Source: Chondrus crispus
Lineage: Eukaryota; Rhodophyta; Florideophyceae; Gigartinales; Gigartinaceae
Direction: 5' to 3'
Length of the DNA: 64,000 nucleotides
Assembly: GCF_000350225.1 (NCBI RefSeq)
Contig: NW_005179012.1
Location: 1 to 64,000 of the forward strand
The position numbers were made by a program, and so were the translations under genes. This document shows positions 1 through 12,217 of this stretch, piece after piece. Within the stretch, counting starts at the first letter, position 1; every line of letters begins with the position of its first letter. The notes beneath the pieces were generated by a model that saw nothing but the letters and a program-made list of their open reading frames with translations, made no database searches and was not told the origin of the DNA.

Positions 1-2435
1 ACACGTTCGGCCCTGAGGGCGTCCCGCTCGCCGCGGTATCTATCGCGATCGGCCGCCGCGCGCCGGAGGCCACTCGCCTGTAGGGAAGACGACTCTCGTA
101 GAACCTTCAGCTCATCCTGAGAGCCGCGGAGCTGCTCCGCGAGGGAGTCACGCTCTGCGGCAAACGCCTGTCGTTCCGCCCCGAGACGGCGCGCTTCGCT
201 GCTACGTTCGACATACCAGCTCGTGAGGGTACGGAGTAGTCCCTCTACAGTCCAAGCCCTATCGACCAGACTCCCCAGGGCGCGAGACAACCTGGGGATT
301 GCGGTGAGCTCGTCGCGAGCTAGGTCAAGGGTCAACGCTGTGTTCCGTTGGGCACCGAGGCAACCGACGGAGCCAAGAGAAGGCAGAGGGGGCAACGGAG
401 ACCCCGACGCAGTATCGTGACCCGCCTGGGGAAGCCCCGACGGCACGCTCACCCTGGCCAACGCGACTGCAGGAAGCTCGCCGTCCAGGTCACGATACCG
501 CTTCCGACGCGCCTCGCGCGCCGTAGACCCGACGCCTCCCTTGCCTCGGGACGGGACGGCGGTGGGGACGCTTGGACGGGCCACGAAGGAGTCGCTCCGA
601 TGGTCATACGCGAGAAAGAGGCTCCGAGTCCCTGTCGTGTAGTCCGTCCAAGGACGACGATTACGTTCGGGCACCGCACCGGCGCGGTGCATCAGGTCTA
701 GTACCGAGGAGTACGACCAGGCCACACACGGTGAGCCACGCTCGAGAGGATGCATGGCAACGTCCGGAAGGGATAGCGCCACTCGCCCAAGGAAGGAGGG
801 TACCCCCACGGGTTGCACGAAAGCACGCCCGTGGAGAGAGACCTCATTCATGAAGGCGTTACCGAGACACCACGCCCATTCTCGCTCTACGTTGTACGCG
901 AGGTAATCGAAAACCGGGTGCTTCGGGTCACTGCAGGCGAAGCCGAAGTGCTTCAAGACGTAGGGGAGTAACGGGTGAACTCCCAACGAGGGGAGCGACT
1001 CCCCTACGACCGGCGGAAGCTCAGGGAAATCGCTTCTCGACAAGCCCGGGGAGAACGCGGCGGACGGGAACACACGCCCGTCCTCTTCCCCGCGGTGCCG
1101 GTAAGTCGCCCAATCGTTGGGCGCCAGGGCAATGTGGTGAATCCGCATGAGGGAACATGCGGACTTCTGGAGGGCCGCTCGCGCCTTAGAGCAAGTGCGC
1201 GGACGGGGGCCGACGTAGAGCCCGGTGACCTCCGGGAGAATGAAGCGAGGGGGACCACGGGGGCCCCGGTGGAAGAGGTACGCCGACATCTGGTCGACAT
1301 ACTCGACCTCTTCCACGCAAAAAGCGAAAGTCCTATCACTAGGAATCTCGTCGGGTAGTTGGTAAGGAGCGCCACCGCCCTCGGCGAGGAGGCGACCCAG
1401 CGCCAAGGAGGCCTCTTCGGTCAGCCCTCCTTCGTATATGGACCGAATTCGTAGAAGGTCAGGACGTAGGGACTTCCGTGACAGCAGCTCGCCCACGGTG
1501 ACGCTCGCCCGCGCATGGCGTCGCCACGCGTATGTCAAGCGACCGAGCGGTAGCGGGATTGACCGCTCCAAGGGCACCCCCAGCCACATCGTGGAGGTGT
1601 TGGACGCCTCCTTCTCTCCGCCCTCGTCGAGGCGGGGGGCAGCGCGCGGCGCACCGGGATGCCGGCAGCTGCCAAAGGCCCCCTGCGAGCCCTCCCCGGG
1701 GTGGTACGGGCCACCGCGGGGCCCCGTCACTAGATCTCCACCGGATGGGCCGACCGCGTCGTCAACACATTCAGGTCGAAGCGGCACCGAGGCCCCAGTC
1801 ACCGGACGAGCATCTGGCGGCGGGAGGATGGAAGGCGGGGGGCATAACTCGTCGGACACGGTAGAGGCGCGACCCCCCCGGGACTTCCGGAAAGGACGTG
1901 GAGGCCACCATGGCGAGGGAGCCGACGCATCGGCACCGGCGGAAGGTAGCCCGGATGCACCTCCCTCCTCGACGGAGGTGGGGTCCTCAGTGGTCAAGGG
2001 GCAGACAACCGGCGTGTCCGATCCACTGCCAGGCGGGGGCAGAGGGAGCGAGGGACCGCCCCGAGAAGGGATGAGGGACGACATAGGGAGACACGGGACG
2101 CGCGAGCCGAGTACGCGACCGACAGAGTTGACGAGCCCGTGAGGAAGGACGGGAGAGGGAGCCGACCGAGCTGAGGCCGGATGAACGAGGACGGACTCCC
2201 ACGACGGGGGTAGTAGGGTGATGACGAGAACCAGCCCGGAGGGCACACGGAGGATCGCGCGCCGGAAAGGGGGCAGGGGTGACGGAGTGACGACGAATTC
2301 GTCGTCCCCAGAAGGGGAGGAGGAATGACCTGCGCGCGCGTAGGGAGGTGCGAGACGGAACACGGAGGGTAGCGAGCAGGGAGCAGAGTCGACAGGGAGA
2401 GCGGAATCGATCGTATAGACGGCGTGGCCGGACAT
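1..2435 (-). CDS. Antisense accessory ORF A of E5, open to the window edge
   Basis: The minus strand is open without a stop from an ATG at 2435 to base 1, at least 811 codons; an in-frame TAG lies 24 bases upstream of the ATG. The first 260 or so residues are Pro/Ser/Gly-rich and probably disordered. A folded middle part carries PYVLKHFGF, then a Glu-Trp pair (EREWAWC) near residue 515 and a following Phe. The last 110 residues are Glu/Arg/Leu-rich with a heptad look (AERDSLAEQLRGSQDELKVL), a probable coiled coil. The middle motif is shared with the antisense frames of E6 and G3. It lies head-on to the element's 3' LTR, 59 bases away. I recognise no known domain and the function is unknown; it resembles additional antisense ORFs known in some plant Ty3/gypsy elements only in position. 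Confidence 0.72.
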   Translation of the reverse strand, partial: MSGHAVYTIDSALPVDSAPCSLPSVFRLAPPYARAGHSSSPSGDDEFVVTPSPLPPFRRAILRVPSGLVLVITLLPPSWESVLVHPASARSAPSPVLPHGLVNSVGRVLGSRVPCLPMSSLIPSRGGPSLPLPPPGSGSDTPVVCPLTTEDPTSVEEGGASGLPSAGADASAPSPWWPPRPFRKSRGGRASTVSDELCPPPSILPPPDARPVTGASVPLRPECVDDAVGPSGGDLVTGPRGGPYHPGEGSQGAFGSCRHPGAPRAAPRLDEGGEKEASNTSTMWLGVPLERSIPLPLGRLTYAWRRHARASVTVGELLSRKSLRPDLLRIRSIYEGGLTEEASLALGRLLAEGGGAPYQLPDEIPSDRTFAFCVEEVEYVDQMSAYLFHRGPRGPPRFILPEVTGLYVGPRPRTCSKARAALQKSACSLMRIHHIALAPNDWATYRHRGEEDGRVFPSAAFSPGLSRSDFPELPPVVGESLPSLGVHPLLPYVLKHFGFACSDPKHPVFDYLAYNVEREWAWCLGNAFMNEVSLHGRAFVQPVGVPSFLGRVALSLPDVAMHPLERGSPCVAWSYSSVLDLMHRAGAVPERNRRPWTDYTTGTRSLFLAYDHRSDSFVARPSVPTAVPSRGKGGVGSTAREARRKRYRDLDGELPAVALARVSVPSGLPQAGHDTASGSPLPPLPSLGSVGCLGAQRNTALTLDLARDELTAIPRLSRALGSLVDRAWTVEGLLRTLTSWYVERSSEARRLGAERQAFAAERDSLAEQLRGSQDELKVLRESSSLQASGLRRAAADRDRYRGERDALRAER

Positions 2436-2482
2436 GTTGTCCCCTCTCTACAAGCACCCGTGGACGCGGACGTCCCCGCTTA

Positions 2483-2494
2483 AGGGGGGGGCCG
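2483..2494 (+). promoter_or_regulatory. Polypurine tract of E5
   Basis: A G-run (AAGGGGGGGCCG) stands directly before the LTR. It is the expected site for plus-strand DNA priming and fixes the element's orientation. G2 and G3 have AGAAGGGGGAT at the same place. Confidence 0.6.
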
Positions 2495-3164
2495 TGTAGT
2501 ATAACCCCCCCCCTGGGGCTTTATTTTAGATTAGATCAACTCAGAATCGGATCGGTTACTGTAGAGCTCGATGCTCTACAGTACCACCACGTGTAACCCC
2601 GAGTACAGGGGGCGCACGTGGACACGTGTACGCGCGGGACCGAAGAGCGCGCACACACACGTGTACTGTCAGCCCCGATGGCTGACAGTATTACAGTGTC
2701 GACCGACCGCTACAGTACGTCGCTACAGTACCTCGGTACTGTACTATTATGATAGGTTATTATGTACATTAAATATGGAGCGGACCGGCGGCGGGGGAGG
2801 AGGACAAGCACGGACTTGTCACCCACCGACCGTCAAGGTCCGACTTCCCGCTTATTCTAAGGTAGCGTTCGCTAACTACCTTAGAGCGGCACCGAGCGCG
2901 GGTTGAGGACGCACGCGGTACGCCCACGAGCCGGCTCCGCCTCCGCCCGTCGGTACTGGATCGTTACCCAGTACCGCGCCGGGGCGTCGAGGCGTCGAAC
3001 CGCTCGCGCGTACCGGCGTCCTCCCCGTTCCCGCTCTACCACGCTACCCGGGCCCGCCGCCCGGTGCCGTTAGCTGGTGTCCCGCTTCACCCCCGTCTTC
3101 CCGATCGGACGGGTCTCGGTCGAACTGTGCATACACCCCTATCGCTGGGGGTGTTTATGCTACA
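2495..3164 (+). repeat. 3' LTR of E5 (670 bp)
   Basis: It starts TGTAGTATAACCCCC and ends GGGGGTGTTTATGCTACA, so the ends are inverted repeats of each other, as expected of an LTR. The first 280 bases are packed with short palindromes (CTGTAGAGC/GCTCTACAG, CTGTCAGCC/GGCTGACAG), repeated GTACAGTAC-type boxes and several CACGTG cores; this is probably the U3 control region. Its first bases resemble those of the solo LTRs at 31042 and 61852. Confidence 0.75.
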
Positions 3165-4939
3165 GGCACTGTTTCCGAGCTTTCGGACCTTCTCCAGGGA
3201 TGCGGTCCATTCTCTTGCTCCTCCCCGACACGTTCTCCTCTCCCTCGTCTAACAATCAAATTTCTTTCGCCTGAGAGAACCACTCTGTTAGGCACGTACG
3301 ACTTAAACAAAGTCTCCTCGGGACGCATGCTTTCACTTCCCTTGCTAATATCCTCTTGCTCGTGCGGTGACACTGTACGTCCTCCGTGTCAAAACCCTGA
3401 TACTAATTTTTCCCGGGTATCGGAGGTCCTCTTCCCTCTTTGCCGTTGTTCACACCCGAATCCTTGACAATTCTCCCTCCATCCACGACATTCTTCATGC
3501 GGCCCCCACCTTCGACCTTTCCTTCTCTATTCATTGAACCTAATTAGAGTGACGATCTTGTCACTGAAAACGTACAACCATTTTCCCCATTTTTTCTGTG
3601 TGAGGGATCTACTGTGTTCACCTTTCTTCCCTCGTCAATCAGTAGGCCATCTCCGTCTCGAAAGGCCTCGCTTCCCCGGTGGAGGTGACTCTCATGTAGA
3701 AACAGGACCGGTGATACTGTGCGCGACTAGGACTTGCAGATCGCTTTTCACAATCCTTTCCTTTCCAGCTCATTGAGACCGCCAGGAGCACGTCATGCCG
3801 TCGGCACCATGGTCCGAGCATCTTCTCTCACTTAGCTTCTTCTTATTTCCCTCGCGTCTTCCCGGCGTGGTCCGGGGAGCCGCCTCCAGCATCAAAACAA
3901 AATAAAACAAAGCAGAACAGAAACATGAAAACGACAATAAGAAAGAAAGGGGTTCATCGTTGTAAACTGGCAAGTACGCCGTTCGTGAATAAATGCGTTC
4001 GCGAGTGTGTCGACCACAACCGTCTGACCAACAGGGTCGTCCCATTTGGACGGCATCCCCTCTGGCGATTTCTCAATCTCCAGTAGGCATGAACATTGTC
4101 CTTGCTCGGGGATCCTCTCGTTTGTTAAACGTCCGTCTCACGGCTTGTCGAGCCTGCTCAACACATTCGAAGCGAGATGACAAGGCTGGCGTTCGCTCTG
4201 ATACCGCTCGCTCAATAGTTCGCTTTCGACACCCATTAAATTCTCAAATAAATTACGCTTCACGCGCGTGTGGCCCACTGATCCCATTCGAAATTTTACG
4301 GGCATCCAGCGATTGTGCGTGTGTGTCCCAAATGTGTGTAGGGCCTCAGCTCCTTCTGGCTCTATCTATATCGTAGGAACACCCGTCGTAGAGTCATGTT
4401 CTCCTACATCTCTTAGCTCCTCCTCGGCCTTGCCCTGAATGGTGAGAATCCCGCGACGCGGGCGTCGGCCGTAAACTTGTCAAAGGCGGCATTGATCTCG
4501 AAGATGATCGCCTCTTCAATGTCCTCCTTGGACTCCTTATAAACTTTCTGACCGACCTCCGCGGTGCGGGGTCGTGTCTCTAACGTCTCAAAAATAAAAT
4601 AAAATAGAACAACACAAAAGCAATCACAAATAAAACAAAAACGAGACCGAACAGTTATGAAGGTAAGAGTGAAAAATGTGGATTATCCAGTCCATGTCCC
4701 CGTTCTTCCAGCGTTGTTTTTTCGCTTGGCACATCGTTACGCGACTTCCGACCTGAGTATCTCATCACGACGCTCATCCTACTCGTGCGCGCGCTGCTCT
4801 ACTTGCTGTTGGCTGTCTGAAGGCCCCTCACCTGGTTCGTTCCATCTCATCGTTCCCCTTTTCTTGACCCTCAAGTCGGCTCGCTCTGCCCAGTGCGGAT
4901 TACCGCACTGACACTGAGATGTGAAATTCTTGATTACCA
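3165..4939. other. Post-pol region of G1, no gene seen
   Basis: No supported reading frame. Part of it (about 4500-4650, read on the minus strand) matches the G2 post-pol region near 49600-49690, including a shared GACCCCGCAC block and T-rich tracts. That shows it is still G1 sequence. Any antisense accessory gene of G1 would lie further left, beyond E5. Confidence 0.6.
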
Positions 4940-7900
4940 CTATCCTGATTGCGCTTGCACGACCTGTGCGGGCAAGGATAATCTTTTCCTTTGGAAATAC
5001 GTGACGGCCGCGCTGCGGGGCAATTGCTCAATGGGTTCCCACGTTGCGTCTTTGAGGATATACCCATACCATCTCCCTTTGAGAATTAATCTCTCCCCGT
5101 CGTAGCCGTGGTCCACGATCTTGTCGATCACATACTCCTGACTCCCGGCTCCTTCTTCCTGCGTGTCCAACTGTCCGTCCCCCTTCTGAAGAGCCAGCGA
5201 CTCATCCTCATCCTGCTCTTCCGAACCTCCCATCTCTTGTAGATCGGGTGGGATGCCCGCAGCTTCCTGATTTATCAACGGTCCTTCATCCGTTCTATTC
5301 TTCGCTTGCGCGGCGGGTTCTTCCCGTTCCCCTTCTCGATTGAGGAACTGCAGCGCTTGTCGTAGCCCGATTATCGGCGTGTAGTCCATGGTACTAGGGG
5401 CAAATTCGACTCTATCTCGCGACACGCGCTCTTCTTGGTCGCCGATGGCAATGACGACCGTATTCTCAGTTGACTCCTTCACTTGATACGGACCCGTAGC
5501 CACTTGTGCCAACTTATGTTTCGGCACGGTGGCCGTGCCTTGCTCTTTCCGAAGGAATACGTATGATCCTGAAGGGACGTCATACCTCGATTTGCAGAGC
5601 CGTGCGTCAAAGTTTCGCTTGTAGCGCGCTTGGTCTTTTCGCAAGCTCATATCAGCGCCTTTCATCAGGCTTTCCAACCACGACTGCCATTTCTGGTAGT
5701 ACGCTCGATTCAAGCTAAATCCTTCTAAACTTGGCTGGGCTTGTAACGCAATGCTTCTCGGCGCCCGAGCTAACACCAGCTCGAAGGGCGCGATGTTCGT
5801 AGTTCGATGAACTTGCGTGTTGTATGCGAACGTCACAGCGTCGCGAAATAGGTCCCAGTCCTTCGGATGCTCTCCAACATATTTTCGCAACGCGAAAGTC
5901 GGCGTGCGGTTAAACCTCTCAACTTGGCCGTTGGCTTGCGGGTGGTACGTAGTCGTGAACACATTGCGTATGCCGAGAATTCGGCAGACGTTCTGAAAGA
6001 ACCGGGCCGTGAACTGTGTTCCATTGTCGGACAGCAGCTTGACCGTCGGTCCATACACGAATACCCAATGGTGAACGAAGGCTTGTGCGATGTGCGCAGC
6101 TGATATCTTCTTCAACGGTACGGTTCGTACCAGTTTCGAGTATCGATTGCTGATCACGAGAATGTACCGATTTCCTCGTTTAGTTGTAATTAGCTCGCCG
6201 AGTATGTCGATGGCGACAAACTCCAGCGGAGCTTTGGGCGTGAACAGCTTCATTTCCATCGTGTTTCTTCTTAACTTCACCCTTTCCCGCCCACATGCGG
6301 CGCAATTCTTCGCGACTGCGTAGCAGTCTAGGGCCATCGTAGGCCAGTAAAAATATCTTCTCAATGTCTTGTAAAGTTTCCTGCCTCCCGGGTGGCCTGC
6401 CAATTTTGCGTAATGGCTTAACCCTAGGACGCGGTCCCTTAACGATTGTGGTATCACCACTTGTACAAACTCCGCCGCCGTACGGCATAGAGTTCCTTCG
6501 AGTTCCTCGGTCTCCATGGTGAACGTTCCCACCTTTCCGGCGTCCATTTCTTCCTTGATGCGGTTGCAGAAGGGGTCGACGGCTTGCTCGCGAATGAGCT
6601 CCTCCGGAGTGACAGCTTGGAATTGATCGAGGCGATCACGGGCAGTCCCCCCCTCAAGAGCGTGGATGTCGTCTAACGCGTCAAAACTGTCCTCGTCCTC
6701 CACTGTGCCCTCGGCCGGTTCGGCCATAAAGCATGGGATTTCGTTGTCGATTTCGTCGACGGTTTCTCCTGCGGTCCGTAATCTTGACAGGGCGTCAGCT
6801 TGGCTGTTAGCCTTGCCCTTCCTGTACTTGATTTCGAAATCAAATTCCGAGAGGAGGAGCCTCCATCGGATTAATCTCCCACTGGGGTCGGTTACGTTCA
6901 TCAACCACCTCAATGAGGCATGGTCGGTGCACACAATGAAGTGCTCGCCATATAGATATGCTCTTAAAGTCGGTACGGCCCAAATTACTGCTAGACATTC
7001 TTTTTCTGATACAGAATAGTTTCTCTCGGCTGCGGCTAACGTTCTTGAAAAGAACCCGATGCGTTTGCGTTGCGCATCTGGGTGTTTTGAAATAGTGCAG
7101 CGCCTATTTGGCAATGGCTTGCATCGGTATCTACCGAGTAGGGTAGGTCCTTCTTCGGCAGCGCCAACACCGGCGGTGCCAAGATGGCGTCCTTGAGCTT
7201 ATGAAAAGCTTTTTCGCACGGTTCGTCGAATCCTTCCAACTGGACCAGTTGTCCCTTCTTCAATAGTTGATTGAGCAGATGCGCGATTTTCGCGTAATGT
7301 GGGACAAACCTGTGGTACAAATTGCAGAGTCCCAGGAAGCTTCTGAGCTGGGTCTGCGTTTGGGGGTACCGCACTTGTTCCAACGCGGCGGTTTGCGCGA
7401 CATCGACTTCTAGCGTACCTGGGCGGACGACGTGGCCCAGGTACTTGATCTTTTCCACGAAAAATTAGCACTTGCGAAGCTTGTGGGGCCACTTCTATAT
7501 AGCGCGGCGTTGCGGTGTGCAAGTTGAGCGTTTTTCTATTGGTTTTGGCAAGCCGCTTTGGCGTTATGTCATCCAGATACACCAAACAACATTTCCAGCG
7601 GAACGGAGAGAGCAGGATATCCATTGCTCTCTGGAACGTCGCTGGCGCGTTGGTTAGCCCGAAGGGCATTCTTGAGAAGCGATACAGACCTGAGTGACAC
7701 GAAAATGAGGTCTTGTCGCGGTCGCACTCAGGGATAGGCATCTGCCAATATCCCGAGATCGCGTGCAACGCGGAGAAAACCTTGGTGTCAACAAGCGAGT
7801 CCAGACACTCATCCATGCGCGGTAAAAGGTACGTGTCCTTCACCGTTACCGCGTTTAACCTGCGGTAGTTTACGCAAAAGCGCATCGATCCGTCCAGCTT

Positions 7901-9496
7901 GGGCACTAATAAAATGGGCAACGCTCATTCTTACTGCGCCGGTTCGATGACTCCTGCCTCTAACATCTTCTGTACTTCTGCGTCCTCGACCTCCCGAGCC
8001 CTTGGACCGGCTCGGTAGGGAGCTTGTGCGATGGGCCTGGTCTCCGAGGCCAGCTCGATCCGGTGGACCGTGGTATTAATTTCACCAGGGGTCCCATCCC
8101 ACATCTTAGAGTATTTCTTCAACATCCGTCGGAACCGGTCGCGCAGCCGTTCCGGCACGTGGCTCAGGTCGGGGTCCTCCACGTCCGGCGGTGGCGGCTC
8201 AATCCTGCGTTGCGGCTTCGTAGCTGCCGACGCGGAGAGCCCTGCCGACCGTTCTTCTGGCTGGTCCTCGCGCGCTTGATCCGACGGTTCGCATCTTCTC
8301 TCGCCCTTAGGCGTCTTGGCGGAATTAGGAAAATTTTCTTTCTTCCTTTCTTGAATTCCGAGAACTTCACCCATGGTGGTTTTGCTCTCGAGCGCGGCCC
8401 TCTGGTGCGGTAATAATTCTGCCACCACTTGGCTTTTTTGCACCCTGACAGGGTACATCCTAAAATTCGCAACGAGTAAACGAAATGGCCTGTCAGGCTC
8501 AACCTGAACGACACCATTCGTGCATGTCAACCCGTGCCTTTCGTACAACGACGAGTACGGCTGAACCACAACCAAGCCCGCCCTCTTCGAGGTGCATTCC
8601 ACGACGCGTTGCGTCCCTGGCTCGATAGTCGTGGCTCTTGCCACTTTTACCTTAGGGGAAATTCGCTCCACCTTTCCGTCATTCTCGTCCTCTCCCGGGA
8701 CGAGATTCTTCTTCCCTTTTCTCGTCGAGAACCGCCTAACTATCGGAACCTCCGAGAAATTTGCCAACTCAACCTTTTCCTTCCTTGGATAAATGGCTTC
8801 CACAAACCGGTCACAGTAGTCCGCGCCTAGAATTAGCGGGACTGCTAGTTTTTCGCATACAATAAACTCGGCTGCGGCCACAAATTTTCCAAGCCTCACA
8901 GGCATTCTAATTGTGCCGAGAGTCCGGAGTGGCCTATTGTTCTCGTCGCCAATGTCTTGGGTCGGTCCGTAGGACACCAACAATTCCATTCCTGCCGGAA
9001 GTTCCGATCTTCGAACCAAATTCGGTCCGGCACCTGTGTCCAACACGGACAACACTCGACTAATCAATCGGACCGTTGGTCCAATGTCCGCGTAAACTTT
9101 GTAGATTTTTCGCGCGAGGACCCAGATCTTTTCAGGACATTCTTGTCGCTTGACCCTGTACCAGGGCCTACGGATTTGATCCATCGGACGATCCTTGTCT
9201 CGACTTAGAATTTTCTTGACAACAGTCGGCTCCTTCGGCCTATCCACTATTCCAACTACCTCCTCGTCCAGGCCTTTCCTTCTTGCTAGAGACGGGGAAC
9301 GGGACTGAGTCCCGGACGCAGTACGTTGAACCTGCGCCTCTCGTGACTCCCTCGAGATTCCCCTCTCTAGTTTCCCTGCGGCGGCGGGTTCCTTCTCACG
9401 CCCGACGACACGGGCCCCGCGGCGGGCCCTGTGAAGGGTTGTTTCGACCTCGGCGTTGAAGCACTCGGCGTGCTCGCCGTCTGCGAATCGAATCAA
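4940..9496 (-). pseudogene. G1 pol fossil (PR-RT-RH-IN-chromodomain)
   Basis: Reading down the minus strand I see the protease motif LDTGAG, RT with the YLDD box, RNase H (SVDTDASHCQ and TDHASLRWLM), the integrase zinc finger (GHPGG, CAACGRERVK), the integrase core (AIDILGEL, LSDNGTQF, HPQANGQVERFNR) and a C-terminal chromodomain-like stretch (VIDKIVDHGYDGE, LKGRWYGY). Order PR-RT-RH-IN with a chromodomain identifies a Ty3/gypsy chromovirus. The reading frame is broken several times and the copy cannot be functional as it stands. It is closely similar to the nearly whole pol of G2. Confidence 0.9.
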
Positions 9497-9530
9497 TTCT
9501 TGACCTTCAGATAACTCGTCGATGGTGTCC

Positions 9531-11165
9531 CTAATCTCTCCATCGGAGACAACGCCTCATAATTTCCCAAAACTCGGTGCATTTCCCGGAGGGAAAGAAT
9601 GCACGTTGGCGCGGCGTGCCCCTTTTCGTAACAGTGATAGCACACCAGTCCGTGTTTCTTGACGGGATATTGTGGCCTAAGTCCTCCACGGGCCGGCGGC
9701 CTTCCTTGTCGCTACTGCGAGACCATGGGCTAAATACTGGCATCTAGCCCCTCGATGAACATGGTCATCTGCTCCTCCATAGAATAAACATTCCCACAGC
9801 GATTACTCGCGTCTGTTAGGCGAATGTAGAATTCCATCTCGTCTTCAGACGGTCTTTGCTGAACTTCTCGCAATGCGAGCACGGCTTGACGGATCGCCTC
9901 GCCGGTTGCGAAACTCCTCAACAACCACTGTACGGCCTCTTGCCAAACGGACACCTTTCCGTGATGTGACCCGGCCGTCTGAGACACCGAAGTGTACTGT
10001 CTCAAGGCGATGCCGCTTAGAAATTCGGGCAACAAGCGGATCGCTTGCCCCTCGTTCATTTGTTAATTATCAAACTCTTGAACTAACTTTGATAAAATAT
10101 CCAACACAAGGACCCCGTCCTCACCTGTGAACGTGTTGTCCTTCTTCACCTTAGGCGGAGTATCTCTCCTGATTTTTCGCACGGCGGTCCGCCGGGAACT
10201 TGACAAATATGTCTGCAGGTTCCGCAAGCGGTACGTTCGGTACGAAAGTAATTTCTTGAAGAGGTAGTTGGTCGGATTCAGCTCCTCCAACTTCTCCCAT
10301 CGCGGCCCGCGTCGCGTTGCGACGTCCTCTGGCTCAGCGTCCTTGTCTCTCCGCGAGGCGGACGAAGTGATCCCGCCCCGTCTGGAGGAAATTTTCTTGC
10401 CTGCGAAATTCCTTTTCCATCCTCTGAACGATGTTCGGAATTGCTGGCATGGTTCGTTGAACCGTCGTCACCATCTTCGGAAAGGCCATTCGACTCGGTC
10501 ATTGAGTCTTGGTCCTCCGGCTCGTCACTACAGTGACTCTTGCTCCTGCGTCGCAGATTCTTCTTCGAAGTCTTCGACTTGGAACTCCGCTGTACAGCGG
10601 CCTTGTCCTTCTTCGATCGACGGTCGCCTTCTCGACCCGTTGGGAGCGGCTCTTGCCCGGCGGCCTGTTCAAGGTCCTTGAGACGATGAGCGGCGCGGTC
10701 AAACCTGTCGTCGATACTGGCTCTAAATTTCCCTAAGGACTCCAAAGCTTGGTTCGCGTCGCGCCTTGCGTCCTTGACTGAAATTTTCAACGAAGCTAGG
10801 ACCTCCGGCTCCGGACCGTCTGTCGCATCACCTCGCTCCTTCTCGACGAGATCGACTCGAGCCGATAGTTCTCCTAAAACGGTGTGGAACTCGGATGCTT
10901 GCAACTCCAGTTGCTTACGGACGAGGGCTAATTCAGCCTCGAGATTTTTCGTCATCTGTTGGCGAATCTCCTCGCCCATCTTCTCGAACCTGTAGGATAG
11001 GTTATCCTTGTCGGCTTCAATCCCCGTCGGGGATTCTTGACCTTCGAGATCCGTGGCCGTATTGGCCTGGCTTCGGGTGCGAGGACCTCGCGGGATCCTC
11101 GACGCCCTTGCCGATCCGCTCCTACTCGCCCCGGGACCGACGTCCCCGGGTGCGCTTGTTGACAT
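9531..11165 (-). pseudogene. G1 gag fossil
   Basis: It is homologous to the G2 gag along its length. The N-terminal part is charged and likely helical, with Lys/Arg/Ser-rich low-complexity sequence after it. Then comes a capsid-type helical region (LPEFLSGIALRQYTSVSQ, EEQMTMFIEGLD) and a single CCHC-like zinc knuckle region (CYHCYEKGHA in the G2 copy). Gag builds the particle that packages element RNA. The G1 copy is broken in several places. Confidence 0.82.
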
Positions 11166-11260
11166 CGTTCGGCGTAGCGAACGAACCTAAAAAAAGATAC
11201 AAACAAAAAATAAAAAGAGACTCCGTTACCCAGACCACTTCCTTGTCGTAGACAGAACGA

Positions 11261-11279
11261 ATTCTAGGTCGGGAGACCA
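11261..11279 (-). promoter_or_regulatory. Primer-binding site of G1
   Basis: Four bases inside the 5' LTR the minus strand reads TGGTCTCCCGACCTAGAAT. TGG is the expected complement of a tRNA 3' CCA end. The same 18-mer core occurs in G2 and G3. I could not assign the tRNA. Confidence 0.65.
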
Positions 11280-11283
11280 CTTT

Positions 11284-12217
11284 TGTAGTGCAATGCGCCT
11301 GTCAGGCAGAGACTAAGGTCCGACTGTCCAACACAAACAACAACAACAAAAACAACAACTGCCAACGGCACAGCACTACGGAGTGTTCGAAGTTCCCTGT
11401 CCTCTTTAAGCGGGTTTGCGGCCTGCAGTAGCTCGGATCCCTGATAGGGGGGGCAAAGAGAAGGGCCCAGCCCGGGATCGGTGAATGGTGGTAGAGACTT
11501 GTAAAGGCAACTGCTCGACGAGTTCGGAGGGGTGTCTAGGTACACCTGGTCCGATGGGTCGTAAATCCAATGCTCGAAGAGGGCCTTGTACACCTTATAC
11601 CCTTGATAAGGTCTTCGACGGGGACGTCGCAACGTAGCCCGTCGGGAAAGAAGAAAACGTAGCAGCGCTATACCGTCGTACTGCCCGATGGCAAAGTACC
11701 AATACCGGATCTGTCGCAACCAGATTCCGATGGAACCAACGCTGAGAAAAGCACCATTGGTGCACCAACACAGAAGCCCGATGGCTAATGACGTCACGTT
11801 GCGGATCGCAATCCTATAAGGTGGGACCAACTCAAGATTAAGGGAAATTAGGATAGGGAAATAAAGGAAAATTGATAAGGAAAAAGGGGACCCCCGAGCG
11901 CAAAGGATACCGTAGGCTAGAGTAGAAGGGAATGTCTTGTAAAAGACGGACTTCGACCAAGGAGATATCAAACTCTGGCAACTCGCGTTGGTTTATTGAC
12001 TTGGTCGGTCAAAGGGCTAAGTTATATAGAGCCCCGCCGGGGCGAGTACAGTAGCTCCCGGCTCTAGATTCTGGATCTAATTAGTAAATAAATTAAATAA
12101 TTAAAATAATCGTGCGCTTCGTCGCACACGTGTCTCCCCCGACCTCGGACTACAGTATCCAATTTGTTTCCTTTTTCACTTCTTTGCACCCCCTTTTCAG
12201 GTGCGTATTGCACTACA
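11284..12217 (-). repeat. 5' LTR of G1 (934 bp, LTR-A family)
   Basis: On the minus strand it starts TGTAGTGCAATACGCACC and ends GGCGCATTGCACTACA, with the same ends as the G2 LTRs. A CTATATAA box stands about a quarter of the way in and is a candidate promoter. It is shorter than the G2 LTRs (1049 bp) and diverged. No partner LTR is in the window, so age cannot be taken from a pair. Confidence 0.85.

Larger units (their letters stand above)
1..3164 (+). mobile_element. LTR retrotransposon E5, 3' end only (cut by window edge)
   Basis: The visible part is an antisense reading frame, a G-rich polypurine tract and one complete LTR; the rest lies beyond the left edge. Orientation follows from the polypurine tract directly before the LTR on the plus strand and from the same arrangement in element G2. 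The DNA to its right is the post-pol region of G1, so E5 appears to have inserted into G1. The left copy of the target duplication is outside the window and cannot be tested. The Ty3/gypsy assignment is inferred from the shared antisense gene, since no pol is visible. The visible part looks whole. Confidence 0.7.
3165..12217 (-). mobile_element. Ty3/gypsy chromovirus G1, minus strand, badly broken
   Basis: Same family as G2: gag, pol and 5' LTR align in order along the whole length. Parts seen from right to left are the 5' LTR, primer-binding site, gag, protease, RT, RNase H, integrase, chromodomain tail and a post-pol region. The 3' end is not in the window because E5 is inserted at 3164. 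It sits inside an LTR-B copy with CTCGG as the probable right-hand target duplication; the left-hand copy is off the window. It is broken in roughly ten places and clearly older than G2. Confidence 0.88.

Noticed and set aside
11264-11971. 235-codon open frame on the minus strand
   Set aside because: It lies inside the G1 5' LTR and runs through its end sequence; similar frames appear in the G2 LTRs. A by-product of LTR sequence.
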